From: Heterocephalus glaber
Lineage: Eukaryota; Chordata; Mammalia; Rodentia; Bathyergidae
Length of the DNA stretch: 64,000 nucleotides
Assembly: GCF_000247695.1 (NCBI RefSeq)
Contig: NW_004624734.1
Coordinates: forward strand, 31,378,491-31,442,490
Reading direction: 5' to 3'
A model generated the notes under the pieces. The model was not told the origin of the DNA. It did not search any database and saw nothing but the letters and a program-made list of their open reading frames with translations. Position 1 is the stretch's first letter, and each line of letters opens with the position of its first letter. Of this stretch, positions 1 through 11,694 are shown in pieces. A program made the position numbers and the translations under genes.

Positions 1-105
1 GGGGAAAAATAAGAACCAAGAGAGATTATGTAAAGGTGCAAATTTCCAATGATGAATGTCATTATATTGTACACCTAAAATGTACCAATATAAAATTTTA
101 AAAAT
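1..105 (+). mobile_element. L1 3' terminal fragment, copy A
   Basis: It shares about 100 bases (AAATAAGAACC..., ATGTAAAGGTGCAAATTTCC, ...AAAATGTACCAATA) with 35645-35750 and 56175-56270. At those two sites the segment follows a G-rich purine tract and ends in an A-rich tail, which is typical of the L1 3' UTR. This copy is cut by the window edge. Confidence 0.65.
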
Positions 106-726
106 GATGTAGTTGATTACTTTATAAGATTGTAATACACTGCAAAGGTTGTAAAATGTACACAAAATATTATTAGAAAGTGATCTTTTATAAGAAGGAA
201 ACACGGGCATAGAAAACTGTCCATACATTACCGACAGGAGGTGCGCTATGGTGATTTTAATTTTCCTTCTAGATTATCTAGGATGAGCATGTATCACTTC
301 TGAGTATTTAAGGGTATCTTATGTAGCCTAGGAAAGACCCATCTTCGAGAGTTACGACGTCTGTTGTCCTCTGCAGGTCTGCACTTTCCAGGCTCGCAGG
401 TGGGGTTTGGCAGCAGGGCAGGAGTCCTCTCTACCCACATGGTTTACACCTGAGCCACAACTTCAGGCAGGCCCCCATCCCACTGGCACTGTAGGTTTTG
501 AGGGCTTTGTTACCTTTGCCCGACCTCAGCTGTCAAGATGGAAGTCAAAAGCACCACAGATGACCCGTGCTGACAGCCTGTTTCCCTGTCTTCTCACCTG
601 TATAGGGCTAGCATTCCCTACCTCTGTCAGCACGTTTCCAGTGTCAGGAGGCTCATCTGTCACCAAAATAGTCTGTTGAGGTCTACTGCTTTGAGATCTT
701 GGTTTTTTGTTTCGTTGTTTTTCCTT

Positions 727-888
727 CCCCTGGTACTGTGGTTTGAACCCAGGGCTTGTGCACTGAGATACATCCCCAGCCCTTTAATTTTTTGAGACAG
801 GGTCTCCCAAAGTTGCTAAATTGCCCACGTTGGGCTCCCTCAGCCTCCTAGAGTGCTGGTACTGTAGACACTGGGCTATGCCCCATTT
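727..888 (-). repeat. B1-dID SINE (antisense)
   Basis: An antisense ID-like half (TACTGTGGTTTGAACCCAGG ... CATCCCCAGCCC) is followed by an antisense B1 half (GAGACAGGGTCTC ... GCCTCCTAGAGTGCTGG). Both halves are diverged. Confidence 0.75.
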
Positions 889-1779
889 TTAAAAGAGATT
901 ATCATCCTGGTGGAAGGCATACCATTTCCTTGCCCTAAAATTAGAGTTCTCTACTTGAAGCTTGCTGGTTAGCAGACTCAAAGGCAAGAATGGGGGTTGT
1001 GCCATCTGGAAGGCCCGTGTGAGGAAGGCCAGAGAGGCAAGCAGTGTCGTCCCAGTGGAACCACCTAGGTTTGAATGGGATCCTGGCTCAACCACAAGAA
1101 AGCTGTTTCGCCTCTCTGTACCTGTTTCATTGTATTTGGTGCATGGCCACAGGCAACAAGGGCACCTGTGGAGCTGCTGCATGGATGCAACAAGTTTATG
1201 CACGAAGGGCTTAGAGCTGTGCCCGGTCCGCAGTAAGTACTTAGTAAGATCAGCTATTGTTATAGCTGATTTAGAAGTTGGTAAAGAGCTCAGTGAATGT
1301 TAGGTCTCTCCCATTCACCCTTACCACTGATAGCAGTGATGCTTGTGCAGACCCCAGATACCTTTTTCCACCCACCCATTGATGCCGTTAATAAATATCC
1401 CCTGAATCCACCAACTTCTCTTCATCTCTGCCACCACCCTAGCAGAAACCACTCAGACAGGGCCAGTGACTCACTGGTCTCTGATCCTGTATAATATGCC
1501 TTATACCTATAAGCCCATTCTTCATAAGCAGACAGAAAGAACGCTTTCTCCCTCCAAACTGCCTGTATCTTCCTAAGCCCTGTCACTGAAAACCACTATG
1601 GTGCTACTTACTGCCTTCAGGGCACAGCACCAACTTGCCTGCTTGACTGCTGAGGCCCCTCGCTCCAATCCAGCGACAGCGAGCCTTTTAGTTGTATGCT
1701 TGCTTAGGGTTCCCCACCACTGCTCTAGTCCCTGCATTCCTCCCTGGCTCATTCTGAGCTGCTTTCCCCTTAACCCTGC

Positions 1780-1975
1780 TGAGTACTTTCAGTACTGGGG
1801 ATTGAACCCAGGGCCTTCACATTGAGCTAAATCCCTTTTTCAAATTTTTTATCTTGAGAGGGGGTCTTGTTAAGTCACTAAATTGGCCTGACTGGGCTCA
1901 AACTTGTGATCCTCCTGCCTCAGCCTCCCAGAGTGCTGGCATTACAAGTATGCACTTAACTACCAGACCTCACTC
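1780..1975 (-). repeat. B1-dID SINE (antisense)
   Basis: An ID-like half (AGTACTGGGGATTGAACCC) is joined to a B1 half (GGGGTCTTGTTAAGTCAC ... CCTCAGCCTCCCAGAGTGCT). This is the same composite type as at 727. Confidence 0.78.
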
Positions 1976-2319
1976 CTGGTTTAAGCTGAATGTGTTTTCT
2001 GCTCCCTTTGCATCTATTGAAGGGTAGCATCCTGTCACTTGCCTTGCTTACTGGCCCTTCATGTTCCAGCTTCAAAGCCTTTCATCCCAGAAACCTCTGC
2101 CTGCCCCTGCACCTCACCCATCCCCATGGACAGTCACCGAGCCTCTGCACTTGTCTACCCTCCCAGCACATCTGACCTTCCAGGTAGGCCCACCACAGTC
2201 TACTGGCACTACAGAATCGCACCTTGAGCACAGGGGCTGCACTCAGAGCTCCTGAACAAGAGGAAAGGAATTTTCTTCAATCCGGGGTTCCTGCAAAAAT
2301 GTTCGGAAAGGATCACATC

Positions 2320-5300
2320 TGCCACATTCGTAAGAATTTTTTATTATTATTATTTAGAAATGCAGTTATATACATAGAACAATTAAAATTAAATTAAACT
2401 TTGTACAAATATTAAAATACTATCTTCACACCCACTGCAATGTACAGGATACCAAAAAATATATATATAAAATAAAATAAAGCAAACCCAAACTGATTTG
2501 AGTGACATCCTGCACAGTCAATTAAGCGTGTGTTGTTATAAACCATTACACGAGTACCATTCTGCAGAAGATCCCCTAGTGGTGTGACAACCTTAAGCCA
2601 GGCCAGGTGTGGGTGCTGCCACACAACCCGATGATCTCTCCTCCCTGCTCGGCAATCCAATCCCAGTGCTTTTGCCACTGCATCTCCTCCACTAACCGGG
2701 CTGCTTGGCAGAAGGCTCAAACACTGGTGGTTTTGTTCAAAATTCTACTAGGGTTTCCAGGAAATTAAGAGACACTTCCCAGCAAAGCTAGGCCTGCCAC
2801 CTTTCCCTCTCCAGGGAACTAGCTTCTCCAAGATTCAGCCCAAGCATCTGCCTAGCGAAATATTCTCCAAGCCCTGCAGGAGACCCAGCTGGCCCCGCGA
2901 GAGTGCTCCCAGCTCGCTATCCTTGGCAAGCACATCTGGACTTACTGTAACTGTGACGGCTGTATGCCACTTCCTTTCTAGCCCCTTTTTGCTCTTTGAG
3001 GAGGGAAGGGAAAGGCGAGGGGGAAGCAAGGATCAAGAAATGTTTGCAGCATATTCCATTCTCTATGCAAGAACGTTCCCACAAATGGAGGCAACAATGT
3101 TATGCAGTAATCAAGTGGTTTGGGAAGAAAGGGGCCAGGAGCCATCTATCCGTGTGTGGCTACTCACGAAGCAGGAAGAATATACCTTTGTCTGTCTTGC
3201 TGCCTGGCTTCTCCACAGAATTTTAAAGCTGGGGATGGGAGGAGGAGGGCAAGATGAATGGGGAAGATAATATTGCAAATGGAGTGCTTGTAGAATGTAC
3301 ACTGAAATGTCTTATAAAACCAAACAAACTCACACAGTGGCCAGGACTCAGCCATTTCACAGTTCACACCCAGTGAAACAAAGCACATAAAATACAGAAA
3401 TGGCAAAAGACAAAGCCGACCTGCTAAACTAAGGCATGGGAGAGGTGGACATGTTAAGTGACTTTTACCATATTCTGGCCCTTCGAAGTTGCTAGAATGT
3501 CACCAGGATAAAAAACCTGCATTGAGCCAGCTCAAGTGTAGAAAAAAAAATTTTTAAAAAGAGGAAAAAGGAAAACAATGCTTTCTAAAAAGTCCTTTGG
3601 TGCTGACCACTTCTGCACAGGTTTTCTGCAGGACAGGCATCCCTTGGAGGTGAGCCCAGGCAAGCAGGGCTGTGGCTACAGCTCCTTCCCACCAGCGGCA
3701 GGCTTTGGGCAGGCTCCTTCCTAACAGCCTGCCACTCGCCCTCTGCCCCGTCTCTAGCCAGGCCTCACGTCAAGGCAGCTGGGGAGTCCCCAATCCCTCT
3801 GCAAGGGACAAAACTCAGAAGCCCCAGGAAGAGCGGCATGTGGCCAAAAATGAAGAAATTGCCTTGCGGGAAAGAGAACTGTGAAAGAAGCCAACTCAGA
3901 CATCAGCATCAATGTGAGCCGAGCCCCAAGCACCTGTACACCCAGGAGCCTCGGAAAGGGCCTCCTCTAAGTCAGACAAGAGGGGTGGTGCGCTTGTTCC
4001 AACTTCTTACTTTCCTGACAGGCAGGCCTGGGCTTGTGAGGCCCAGAGCAGTGTTAATGAGCAGTGAGATGGAAGGAGGTATCAGGTCAATAAACCAGAA
4101 ATAAAAAGTGCAACCTCTGAGGGGGCAAAAGCTCAGAGTAACTACACAGAAAAGGGTGGGCTCTTTTATTTAAAAAATATTCTAGAACAGAATTCGGGGG
4201 GGGGGGTGAAAGCGTGGAAAATAAAAGCTTGAGAGTGAGACTTCAGCCCTGCCTCCCCACTTCTCACATTTCCTTTCTGGAGGAAGTCAGGGCACTGTTG
4301 CGCATCAAAGAGGGTCTGCATGTTAATGCAGCTGGAGCCTTAGGACTCCTCTATTAGGTGGCCTGTGCCAGCAACTGCTGAGATGTGTGTCTCATCTCCC
4401 TCAGGCTTTAGCCTTTCAATTCTGGCACCTTATCCAACTCATTCCCTACCTCTGACTTTGCTTGCCTGGACTTTCAGCACAACAGATGGGGCTTCTGGGT
4501 GGGGGATGTGTGGGAGTGGCCAGCAGGCACAACAGGCACTGCCCTTACCCTGAGAGGAAAGAAGATGAGGGGCAGCAGGAGGCCAGGCATGACCAGGGAG
4601 TAAAGTGCATTGTAAGAGTGGAGGCAGAGGGGTGGCAGGTTGGGAGAAGCCCATTTCCCCATCTTCAGGCCACCCACGCCTGGGGCTAACCCTGTTAGGT
4701 CAGATCCTGAACAGGGCTTTTTATTATTTTTACCACACCAGAGATGCTGAGGAGGAGCAGAGGTGCAGCAGAGTCAGCTTCGAGGTTTCCCAGCCCCAGT
4801 GTTTCAGGAAAAAAAAAAAAAAGCCAAAGCAAACATTCCTTAATGCCACGTCTGTCATGTGAAGAAGGTAGCAGCCTGGTGGAGCTTGTCTGCCCAGCCT
4901 TCCTATGTTCACCACAGGGCCAAGAGGGGCCCTGGGAGAAGTGCCCAGTGCCGAGTCATCACTACAGCTCCCCTCCAGTGTCCACACCTAGGCTTCAGTC
5001 TAAAGGAGCCTGGGAGCCAGGCTGCTGGGCACCCGCTTGCCCACTTCAGCCAGTAAGGCAAGGCGTACTGTGGACCATTTCTCAGCTCCTTCCCCAGAGG
5101 GCGGGGAAGACAGGAATGGCTTGTCAGCCATGATGTGTGCAGGGGCACCGGGAAGGGCAGAAGTAGGAAAAGCAGAGGTGCACTAGGCAGCAGGCCACTT
5201 CCTGGGCACAGTTACTAAGGCACATGACCGTGGTGAGGAGGATCCTCAGGACCGGGCTGGAGCTGCCTGCAGCTGCCCAGGGACTTGGTCTGTGCCTCTT

Positions 5301-6280
5301 GGCCTCCTCTCCGTCACCACAAGCCCAGAAAGTGGCAACTTGCCCAGAGTGCCAGTGACCAGATGAGTGTTGGATGGCATTTTAGAAACTCCTGGGATGA
5401 TGTGCCTCAGGCTCTGTGGGCAGCAGGGAAGCCAGAGCTGCCTGGGCTGAAGCCCAGGAGGCAGCATGCAACTCCCTTTATCCAGGGAACAGAAAAGACC
5501 AAAGTCAAGGCGCAATGCTGGAAGCAAGAAGTGAGAGTTTGCATATTAGGAAGACAATCATTACCAGCCACCTTCTTTCCCTCCCTCAGGATCTTCTGGA
5601 TGCTTCTTGGAAACTCTCACCAGGGCCAGGAGCCTGCACCTGAGCTGAACAGCCAGATGCTAGGATGGCTTTGGGATGATTTTCCAAATTCTCCATTCTC
5701 AGCCAAGGAAATGTGCCACCAGTGTCAACCCAGGGACCCACAGCCTGCCCCAATGAAAGCTACTTGTGCCTCAGAGGCTCACTCTTGACTCTGCTCCTGT
5801 GAGGGGAGGTGGTGCCAGCTGCAGGCCCAGCCTCTGCATGCAGGGGCAGGAACCACCAAGGCTGTGGACAGCTGCACACCTGCACTGCAGGGAACTGGAT
5901 GGGCTGAGGGAAGGCACAAGTAAACACAGCGGTGCTCAGCCGAACATGGGCTGTAGGGCTGCCACCAGTGAGCTGGCTGGAAGGGACTGAGAGGCTCGGG
6001 GAAAGGAAGAGAGAGTTCGATCCGGCACATTCAAATACATCCCAACAGATGGGAAGGCTGGGCCAGGCAAAGAGCCAGTTGCTCCAGCTGTCCAGGCAGA
6101 TGGCGGGAATCTTCCTTGAGTTTCCAGTGAGGTGGCCTGCAGGCCCTCAGAGACACTGATACACAGGTGGCAGCTCAGATATCTGGGTGGGGTAGCTGGA
6201 GTACAGGGTGCTCAAACCCACAGGGAGTGGGAAGAAGGGCGGAGAAGACCCTCGCAGAGAAGAGAGGCCCATGGCAGCCC
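2320..6280 (-). other. SUSD6: SUSD6 3' UTR
   Basis: About 4 kb of untranslated terminal exon runs from the stop codon to the poly(A) signal. I see no SINE, LINE or LTR insertion in it, in contrast to the introns on either side. Open frames on either strand here, the longest being 167 codons on the plus strand at 5285-5788, have no recognisable protein content. A G-run lies at about 4196-4206. Internal AATAAA motifs, for example near 4166 and 4718, could give shorter isoforms. Confidence 0.85.
2340..2345 (-). terminator. SUSD6: SUSD6 poly(A) signal
   Basis: AATAAA on the minus strand lies within an AATAATAATAATAAAAAATTC context. GU-rich sequence (GAATGTGG, GATGTGAT) follows 12-30 bases downstream, so cleavage is expected near 2318-2325. 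Upstream sequence is A/T-rich, as in many distal 3' UTR ends. Confidence 0.8.
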
Positions 6281-6306
6281 TCAGGCTTCTTTCAGCAGCG
6301 GGATAT
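6281..6306 (-). CDS. SUSD6: SUSD6 coding exon 5: last eight residues and stop
   Basis: The acceptor is CTTCCCACAG|AT (AG at 6308-6307). Two bases complete Asp294, then IPLLKEA and TGA (6283-6281) follow, matching the human C-terminus DIPLLKEA. Only 26 coding bases lie in this exon; the rest is 3' UTR. The segment is too short to appear as an open frame. I found it by searching for the expected tail downstream of the phase-1 donor at 8133. Total protein: 301 residues, against about 303 in human. Confidence 0.94.
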
Positions 6307-8133
6307 CTGTGGGAAGACAGGAGGGCAAGCACAGCGGTTACCCAGAGGGGCCTCCCCACAGCACTCTTGACCCTGCAATAGGCCCTAGTGTAGAAAAACA
6401 AAATGCCCACACCTACATGTTTAGGGAGTCAAAAATCCCCTGCCCCCTTTTAGGCCTTTCTAGCTCTCTCCCCTCTGTGTGCTAAGATCTGAACACTCAG
6501 CCTGGTATTCAAACCTTTTCTGGCCCCACCAGCACAAACCCTCTCTCTTTTTACTCTGCTGGTCTAGCCACTTCCATTTATCTCCTAACCACTCCCGAAT
6601 GAGGCCACAAAGCCTTGTTTAAGTCCCACCTTCTCCTCAAAGCCATCTGCCAGCTGTGTGACAATGGATGAATCACTTCCGTTCTCTGGGTTTTAGTCTT
6701 CTCATATGTCAGTGGGGGGTGGAGGTAGGGTTAGACACATGTTCCTGACTTCCTCTCAAGTCCCAGTAAGCTCAGGCATGGCCTGCAACAAACTCACTAA
6801 ATCACCTGTATTGCTTTCTGAGCCCCTTATTTCAATGTGAACTCTACAATTCCTGCTTCCACTACAGGATTTCTCTACTATGGGTCCCATCATCATTTCC
6901 AACTGACAGTCCGTGCAGCAGATAGCACCCTTCCTTTCTCTTCGCGTCACTCCTGAAACCTCCTTCAGCTCCAACACAGGCTGGGCTGTAAAAGATGCTT
7001 GGTCATTCCAAGGAACAAAGCAAGGCAGCCCAGGAAGAGCAGGGCACATTCCTAGCCCCTTACAGAATATGAGGGCTACTATTTGCTCCTAGACGTATCT
7101 TAAAACACATGGCACTAACAGTCCAGGGGTCACTGGTTTCCACACCCAACCTGAGGCAACTAATCAGTGGTCCCCTGCCATCTCTCTAGCCAACTGAGAA
7201 AAAAGAGGGCAAATCATGATCTGTATTTACGAATTTCCAACTTTTAGACATTCACTGTGCACCCAGCATACCCAGGAGGCAGAAGTTCCTTCTGAGGCTT
7301 TTAGGGAGGCTCTAAGTGCAGAAGGCATTACTGTCAAAAGGGAAGCTTCTAGATTTAGTCTGTGTCCTGAACTGCACTGAGATTCCACTTGAAGATATTT
7401 TTTAAAGTGACAGAGCCAAGCCAGATTAAACTCTCCAGGCTCCCACAAAGACAGAAATGTCAGGAGGCAGAAATGTCATTCTATGGCCAGTTCACAACAC
7501 ATGAACTGGAGTCTCCTGGGAGGCAGGACAGCACTGAAGGTTTTGAAACCAGAGTCATCACTTCAAATCCCAGCTCAATCATTTACCAGTGGGCAATGAT
7601 TTGTCCTCTTTGGGCCTCAGTTTTTCTAAACAGGGACAGTAACAAATAGCTACCATTCAAGATCACTGTGAGGATGAGCTGAGATAGTACACAGAAACTA
7701 AGGAGTGTCGTACTTGGCAGAGCCCTGCTTGCAATGATGTAGCTGCTCTGCGCCGAAGAAGAGACAGCTCCTGTTCTCTCTGTAATACAATCCAGGTCTC
7801 CTTGTCATTCCTGACCTTTCAGGAACATAAAATTTGTAAGTATAGGATAGCCCAACCGCCACTCAACTGTCCATCTTTTACTTAGCACTGTCCTGTGACC
7901 ATGAATAGTGTCCAAGACTCCAAACTCTCAGTATTCACAGTGAAAAGTCTCTCTATTGAGAGCCCAAGGCCCCACCTGGTGCTCTGAAGGTGAAACTGTT
8001 TGGTAGGCTAATATCCTGGGTAATATCTTTCTTTGCCAAAAGCACACCAATTATTAGAAAGACCCACCATCCTTCCTCACTCCCGGCAAGGACTCCACAC
8101 AGCTAACAATCCTGTTCATCACAGACCACTTAC
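6307..8133 (-). other. SUSD6: SUSD6 intron between coding exons 4 and 5
   Basis: 1.8 kb, GT...AG. It contains MIR-like sequence at about 6610-6760 and 7501-7735. I see nothing else. Confidence 0.9.
7501..7735 (+). repeat. MIR SINE
   Basis: It has the MIR layout: CACTTCAAATCCCAGCTC, TTTGGGCCTCAGTTTT, CACTGTGAGGATGAGCTGAG. It is ancient and diverged. Confidence 0.65.
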
Positions 8134-8555
8134 CATCTGTGTATTCCTCTGATGTGAGGGATAAAAGGCTTTGTATGTCGCTGTTCTCTGAATCTGTGGC
8201 TTCTTTGTGTGCTGGCCCGCTGCCCCCTGAGCCAGCCACCCAGGAAGAGGTGGCTGCCTGATGCACCATCACAGTCTCTGAAGCCCTGGAGCCCCAGGCT
8301 TCACACAGTCCTGACTGGCCGGGGGCCTCCTCCTCACCACCTGAAGAGGAGCAGGCCCCCTGGCTCTGCTGCTCCCTTAGCAGGCTCCTCCCACTGGGCC
8401 CAGCTCCTTCTGACAGCACGATGGGCACTCTGGGGTCTGCGGGTGGCATGGAGTGCCCGGAACTGCCATACACAGCTTCCTCATATGAAGGGAGTGCAAC
8501 CTGCACCCCATCTACCATGATGGAGACCTGGTCCCCAGATACCCCCTGGTCACGC
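8134..8555 (-). CDS. SUSD6: SUSD6 coding exon 4: cytoplasmic tail
   Basis: 422 bases complete Arg153 and encode residues 154-293 plus one base of codon 294. The acceptor is CATCCAG|G (AG at 8557-8556); the donor is ACAGATG|GTAAGT (GT at 8133-8132). The tail has LPSY at about residues 174-177, followed by EEAVYG. This L/PPxY-type motif fits binding of the WW domains of NEDD4-family ligases such as WWP2. The middle is a low-complexity Ser/Gly/Glu region. Near the end, EATDSENSDIQSLLSLTSEEY is acidic and dileucine-like. Translation past 8134 in this frame runs into intron and should be ignored. Confidence 0.95.
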
Positions 8556-8647
8556 CTGGATGGGAAAAAAAGACAAAGAGACAATCAGAATGAGCACACA
8601 GATAAATAAATAAATACCATCATACCAACAAAAGCCACCTTTTCTTC

Positions 8648-8822
8648 TCTCCCTCTTGGACTGAGGTTGACCCCAGGGCCTTCACACATCCCAGCCTCTT
8701 TTTCATTATTTATTTTGAGAAAAGGTCTAAGTTGCTCAATTGTCCAAATTGGGTTCAAACGTGTGACCCTCCAGCCTAGGCCTCCCAGGATGCTGGGATT
8801 ACAGGCATGTGCCACTACCCGA
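8648..8822 (-). repeat. B1-dID SINE (antisense)
   Basis: An antisense ID-like half (GACCCCAGGGCCTTCACAC) precedes an antisense B1 (GAGAAAAGGTCTAAGTTGC ... GATGCTGGGATTACAGGCAT). It lies just inside the intron next to the cytoplasmic-tail exon. Confidence 0.75.
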
Positions 8823-8825
8823 AGC

Positions 8826-9048
8826 TAAAAGCCATCATTTTGAGCATTTAACTGTGTGCCAGGCCCAGCACTAAGCGCTTTAAACACTTTGCCACACTGA
8901 ATCCTCACCTGGCTCCTTTCAGATAAGGATTCAGTAAGAATGTAGATGCCCAGAAGTCAAGTAATTGCCACAGTCACAGAGCTGGTGAGGGGCAAGACCT
9001 AGGACTTGAATCCAGTTCCAGCTGCTTCCAGAGACTATGCCCTTAACT
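8826..9048 (-). repeat. MIR SINE (antisense)
   Basis: TGTGCCAGGCCCAGCACTAA, TGAATCCTCACCTGG and ACAGAGCTGGTGAGGGGCAA are antisense MIR landmarks. Confidence 0.65.
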
Positions 9049-9385
9049 TGTGGGTACACAGGCACTGGGCTTCTGTGCCAAAGCTAAGAGCCTAGAGACC
9101 TAGAAATGGAACCATCCATTCAGCTCAGCTAGGGTAAGAAAACAAGAGGTGGTGGCATTCACCACGAATATGCTAAAAACCACTTCACTGTACACTTCCA
9201 ATGGGAACTATGTGAGCCATATGAATTGTGTCTCCACGGAGCTGTTAGACAAAGGAGCAAGAGAGAGGCAAGCACATTATGGTCCCAAAATAGGATTCTG
9301 GACTGGAAGTCACATGAACAACATTTGTTCTTCTGACTCAATCACTTTGCTTAAAATTTCATAAACTTAAAAAAAAACTACATGA

Positions 9386-9465
9386 GGGCCGGGGATTTAG
9401 CTCAGTGGTTCTGCTGCCTGCTTGCAAGCGCAAGGTCCCGAGTTTGATCCCCGGTACCAAAAAAA
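9386..9465 (+). repeat. ID SINE
   Basis: A full tRNA-derived ID: GGGCCGGGGATTTAGCTCAG (A box), CGAGTTTGATCCCCGGTACC (B box), then an A tail. AAAAAAACTAC occurs on both sides (9371-9381, 9459-9469) as a target duplication. Confidence 0.9.
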
Positions 9466-10355
9466 CTACGTCAATTATTACACAAGTACAGTCAAGAACA
9501 TATAGACAATCAACATACAGCTCACTGGTTTGCTCCAAGTGACACTGGTGTAAGACTTCTAACCAGGTCAGGAATCTCACGCTGCTACACACTGACACCA
9601 CCCTGAGCCTGTCCCGTCACTCCCGCCCCTCACTATCACCTACACAGAAACGACTCCTTTTGATTCACATTCTAACAGTTTACTACCTCAACATGAATCC
9701 TTTAGTGCTTCAGTTTAGTCCTGCACATTTCTGATCTACATATATGAATGAGATACATAATAAACGGGTGTGTGTTGACACAGTACACATCTCTGCTTCT
9801 TTTACTCCTTATGTAAGGTTTATTCCCACAGATACCTTTTGAGGATCATTTCTGTTACACACATACACACAACTTTCCTCATGAACCATGTGAAAGAAAG
9901 TAAGGTTAAGATACTATACAGATGTCCCTCAGCACTTCCACTCCTATATAACCCCAGCCTCCTTACACCCCGGAAATGTAACATTACAATCCATTGTATA
10001 ATACAAGTTTCCAAAACCATCCCCAAAATGTATCTGCAGTCTTTGTTTTCATCCAGGATCCAATAAAGGGTCATGCAATGCATTTAGCTGTCTGGTCCCT
10101 TTTACCTCTGTTCATCTGAAACAGTCCACTAAAGTTTTTCTTTTATGACACTGGCATTTTTAGAAGACTCCAGGCCAGCTGTGGGATGCCCCACAATCTG
10201 GATGCATTTAACTGTTTCCTCAGGATTGGATTCAAGTCAATATTTGCCAAGAATACTACACAGGTGATGCTGTGTTCTTTTGGCTCATCACCCCAAGGCA
10301 CATACAAGTCTACTGCCAGACCACATTACTGCTGGTCAGCTACTGTTAATAGCTC

Positions 10356-10480
10356 TTGCTGGGCATAGTGGTGCATGTCTGTAATCCCAGCACTCAGAAG
10401 GCTGAGGCAGGAGGATTGCTGCAAGTTGAAACCCAGCCTGGACTACATAATGAGACCCTGTCTCAAAAAAAAAAAAATCT
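10356..10480 (+). repeat. B1 SINE
   Basis: A 7SL-derived monomer: GTAATCCCAGCACTCAGAAG, GCTGAGGCAGGAGGATTG, GAGACCCTGTCTC and a poly(A) tail. Confidence 0.85.
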
Positions 10481-10703
10481 TTCAAGTTCCTTACCTATAC
10501 TTAGAGATAAAAATATGGGCTACCTGATACAAATAATGTACATACTGTGAGGATGAGAGAATGGTACTCTTAAGAAGTGCTCAGAGGTTTTGGGAAGGAA
10601 AAGAAACTTTGACAAGGTAGCAGAGAAAGCAGTGTATACACTCGCATGTGCTTACTTTTTGTTATTCAAAAACAATCTGTGTTGTTGTTTAAAAAGTAAT
10701 AGA

Positions 10704-10792
10704 GGGGCCAGGGATTTAGCTCAGTGGTTTTGCCTCCTGCTGCGCAAGCACAAGGACCCGAGTTCGATCCCTGGTACCAAAAAAATAAAAAT
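10704..10792 (+). repeat. ID SINE with perfect target duplication
   Basis: A full ID (GCCAGGGATTTAGCTCAGTG ... GAGTTCGATCCCTGGTACC, A tail) is flanked by AAAAAGTAATAGA at 10691-10703 and 10793-10805. This is a recent L1-mediated insertion. Confidence 0.92.
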
Positions 10793-11124
10793 AAAAAGTA
10801 ATAGATATACATGGTACAAAATTTAAGTGGGATCTATAATGAAAACCAATCTCCGTTCTACTCAAGTCAGGCAAAAAAGAATCAGGTGGTTACTTTTAAC
10901 AGACTTACTAGTTACCTACAGGGGAAATGAAACTCCTTAACCTAGATGAAATACAGATTACATCAGTCTGACTTTATATGGAAGAGCTAGTTCTTTCAAG
11001 TAAATGAACCCCATCAAATTTTCTCTATTCTATTAACAACCTTTAAATATAACTGCACCTCCATCCCTTCAAACAAAACAAAACAAAACAAAAGGAAAAA
11101 ATACAAATCTCACATACTATAGAT

Positions 11125-11205
11125 CAGCGTGGCGAACCTATGGCACGTGTACCACAACCAGCTGTTTTATTATCATTGAAAGCTCTAAAAGGTTCACCAT
11201 CACTA
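11125..11205. mobile_element. hAT-type miniature element, copy 1
   Basis: 81 bp with imperfect terminal inverted repeats (CAGCGTGGCGAACCT at one end; the other end reads TAGTGATGGTGAACCT when complemented). It is flanked by 8-bp sequences CTATAGAT and GTATAGAT (7/8), the duplication length of hAT elements. It has no coding capacity, so it was moved by a transposase made elsewhere. Its close relatives lie at 24023 and 58411. Confidence 0.75.
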
Positions 11206-11299
11206 GTATAGATTAAATTGAGGCTGGTCCTTGTCTATAAGTTCCAAACCTGGAGCATTTTACAGAATTTGGGGTGGTTTTTTTTGCCCGCCGTGCATC

Positions 11300-11465
11300 C
11301 ATGTATGTGTACTGGCATCACCTGAAGGTGCTTGTGAGCCCCATTACTGGGCCTCAGCCCTACAGCTTCAGATGATATGCACTCTGGCCTGGAAATATGC
11401 ATTCCTAACAATTCCCAGGGATGCTGATGCTGCTGGAACCATAATCCAAGAAGCACTGATGAGAG
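11300..11465 (+). repeat. MER5A-like hAT fossil
   Basis: GGCATCACCTGAAGGTGCTT, AAATATGCATTCCTAACAAT and GATGCTGATGCTGCTGG match the MER5A order. It is diverged and ancient. Confidence 0.65.
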
Positions 11466-11694
11466 GAAATGACAGGGCTTTGCAGCTGAACAGATCTGGG
11501 TTCAAATGTCAGCTCTACTAATGTATGCAAAGCAACGAGCATTGTACTACACACATCCAGGGCCCTCCCCCGCCCTTTCCCTAGGACACACAGACAGAGG
11601 AAGCTGTAGGCCTCCAACTTCCCCCAGCCAGGCAGAGGCGAGCCCCATAGTAATGCCTGCTGCCTGCCCCAAAGCAGCATGGCTCCAGGCTTAC

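Larger units (their letters stand above)
1..2319. other. Intergenic region downstream of SUSD6
   Basis: It contains an L1 3' end, two antisense B1-dID SINEs and a diverged MIR-like stretch around 1060-1260. No coding content is recognisable. In human the next gene downstream of SUSD6 is SRSF5; no exon of it is seen here, so it would lie beyond the left edge. Confidence 0.7.
8556..11694 (-). other. SUSD6: SUSD6 intron between coding exons 3 and 4
   Basis: 3.1 kb, GT...AG. It is packed with SINEs (B1-dID, MIR, two ID, B1), a hAT miniature element and a MER5A-like fossil, which are listed separately. Confidence 0.9.

Noticed and set aside
5285..5788. 167-codon plus-strand open frame
   Set aside because: It lies antisense within the SUSD6 3' UTR, has no recognisable domain, and its composition follows the GC-rich background.
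8209..8520. 103-codon plus-strand open frame
   Set aside because: It is the antisense shadow of the SUSD6 cytoplasmic-tail exon.
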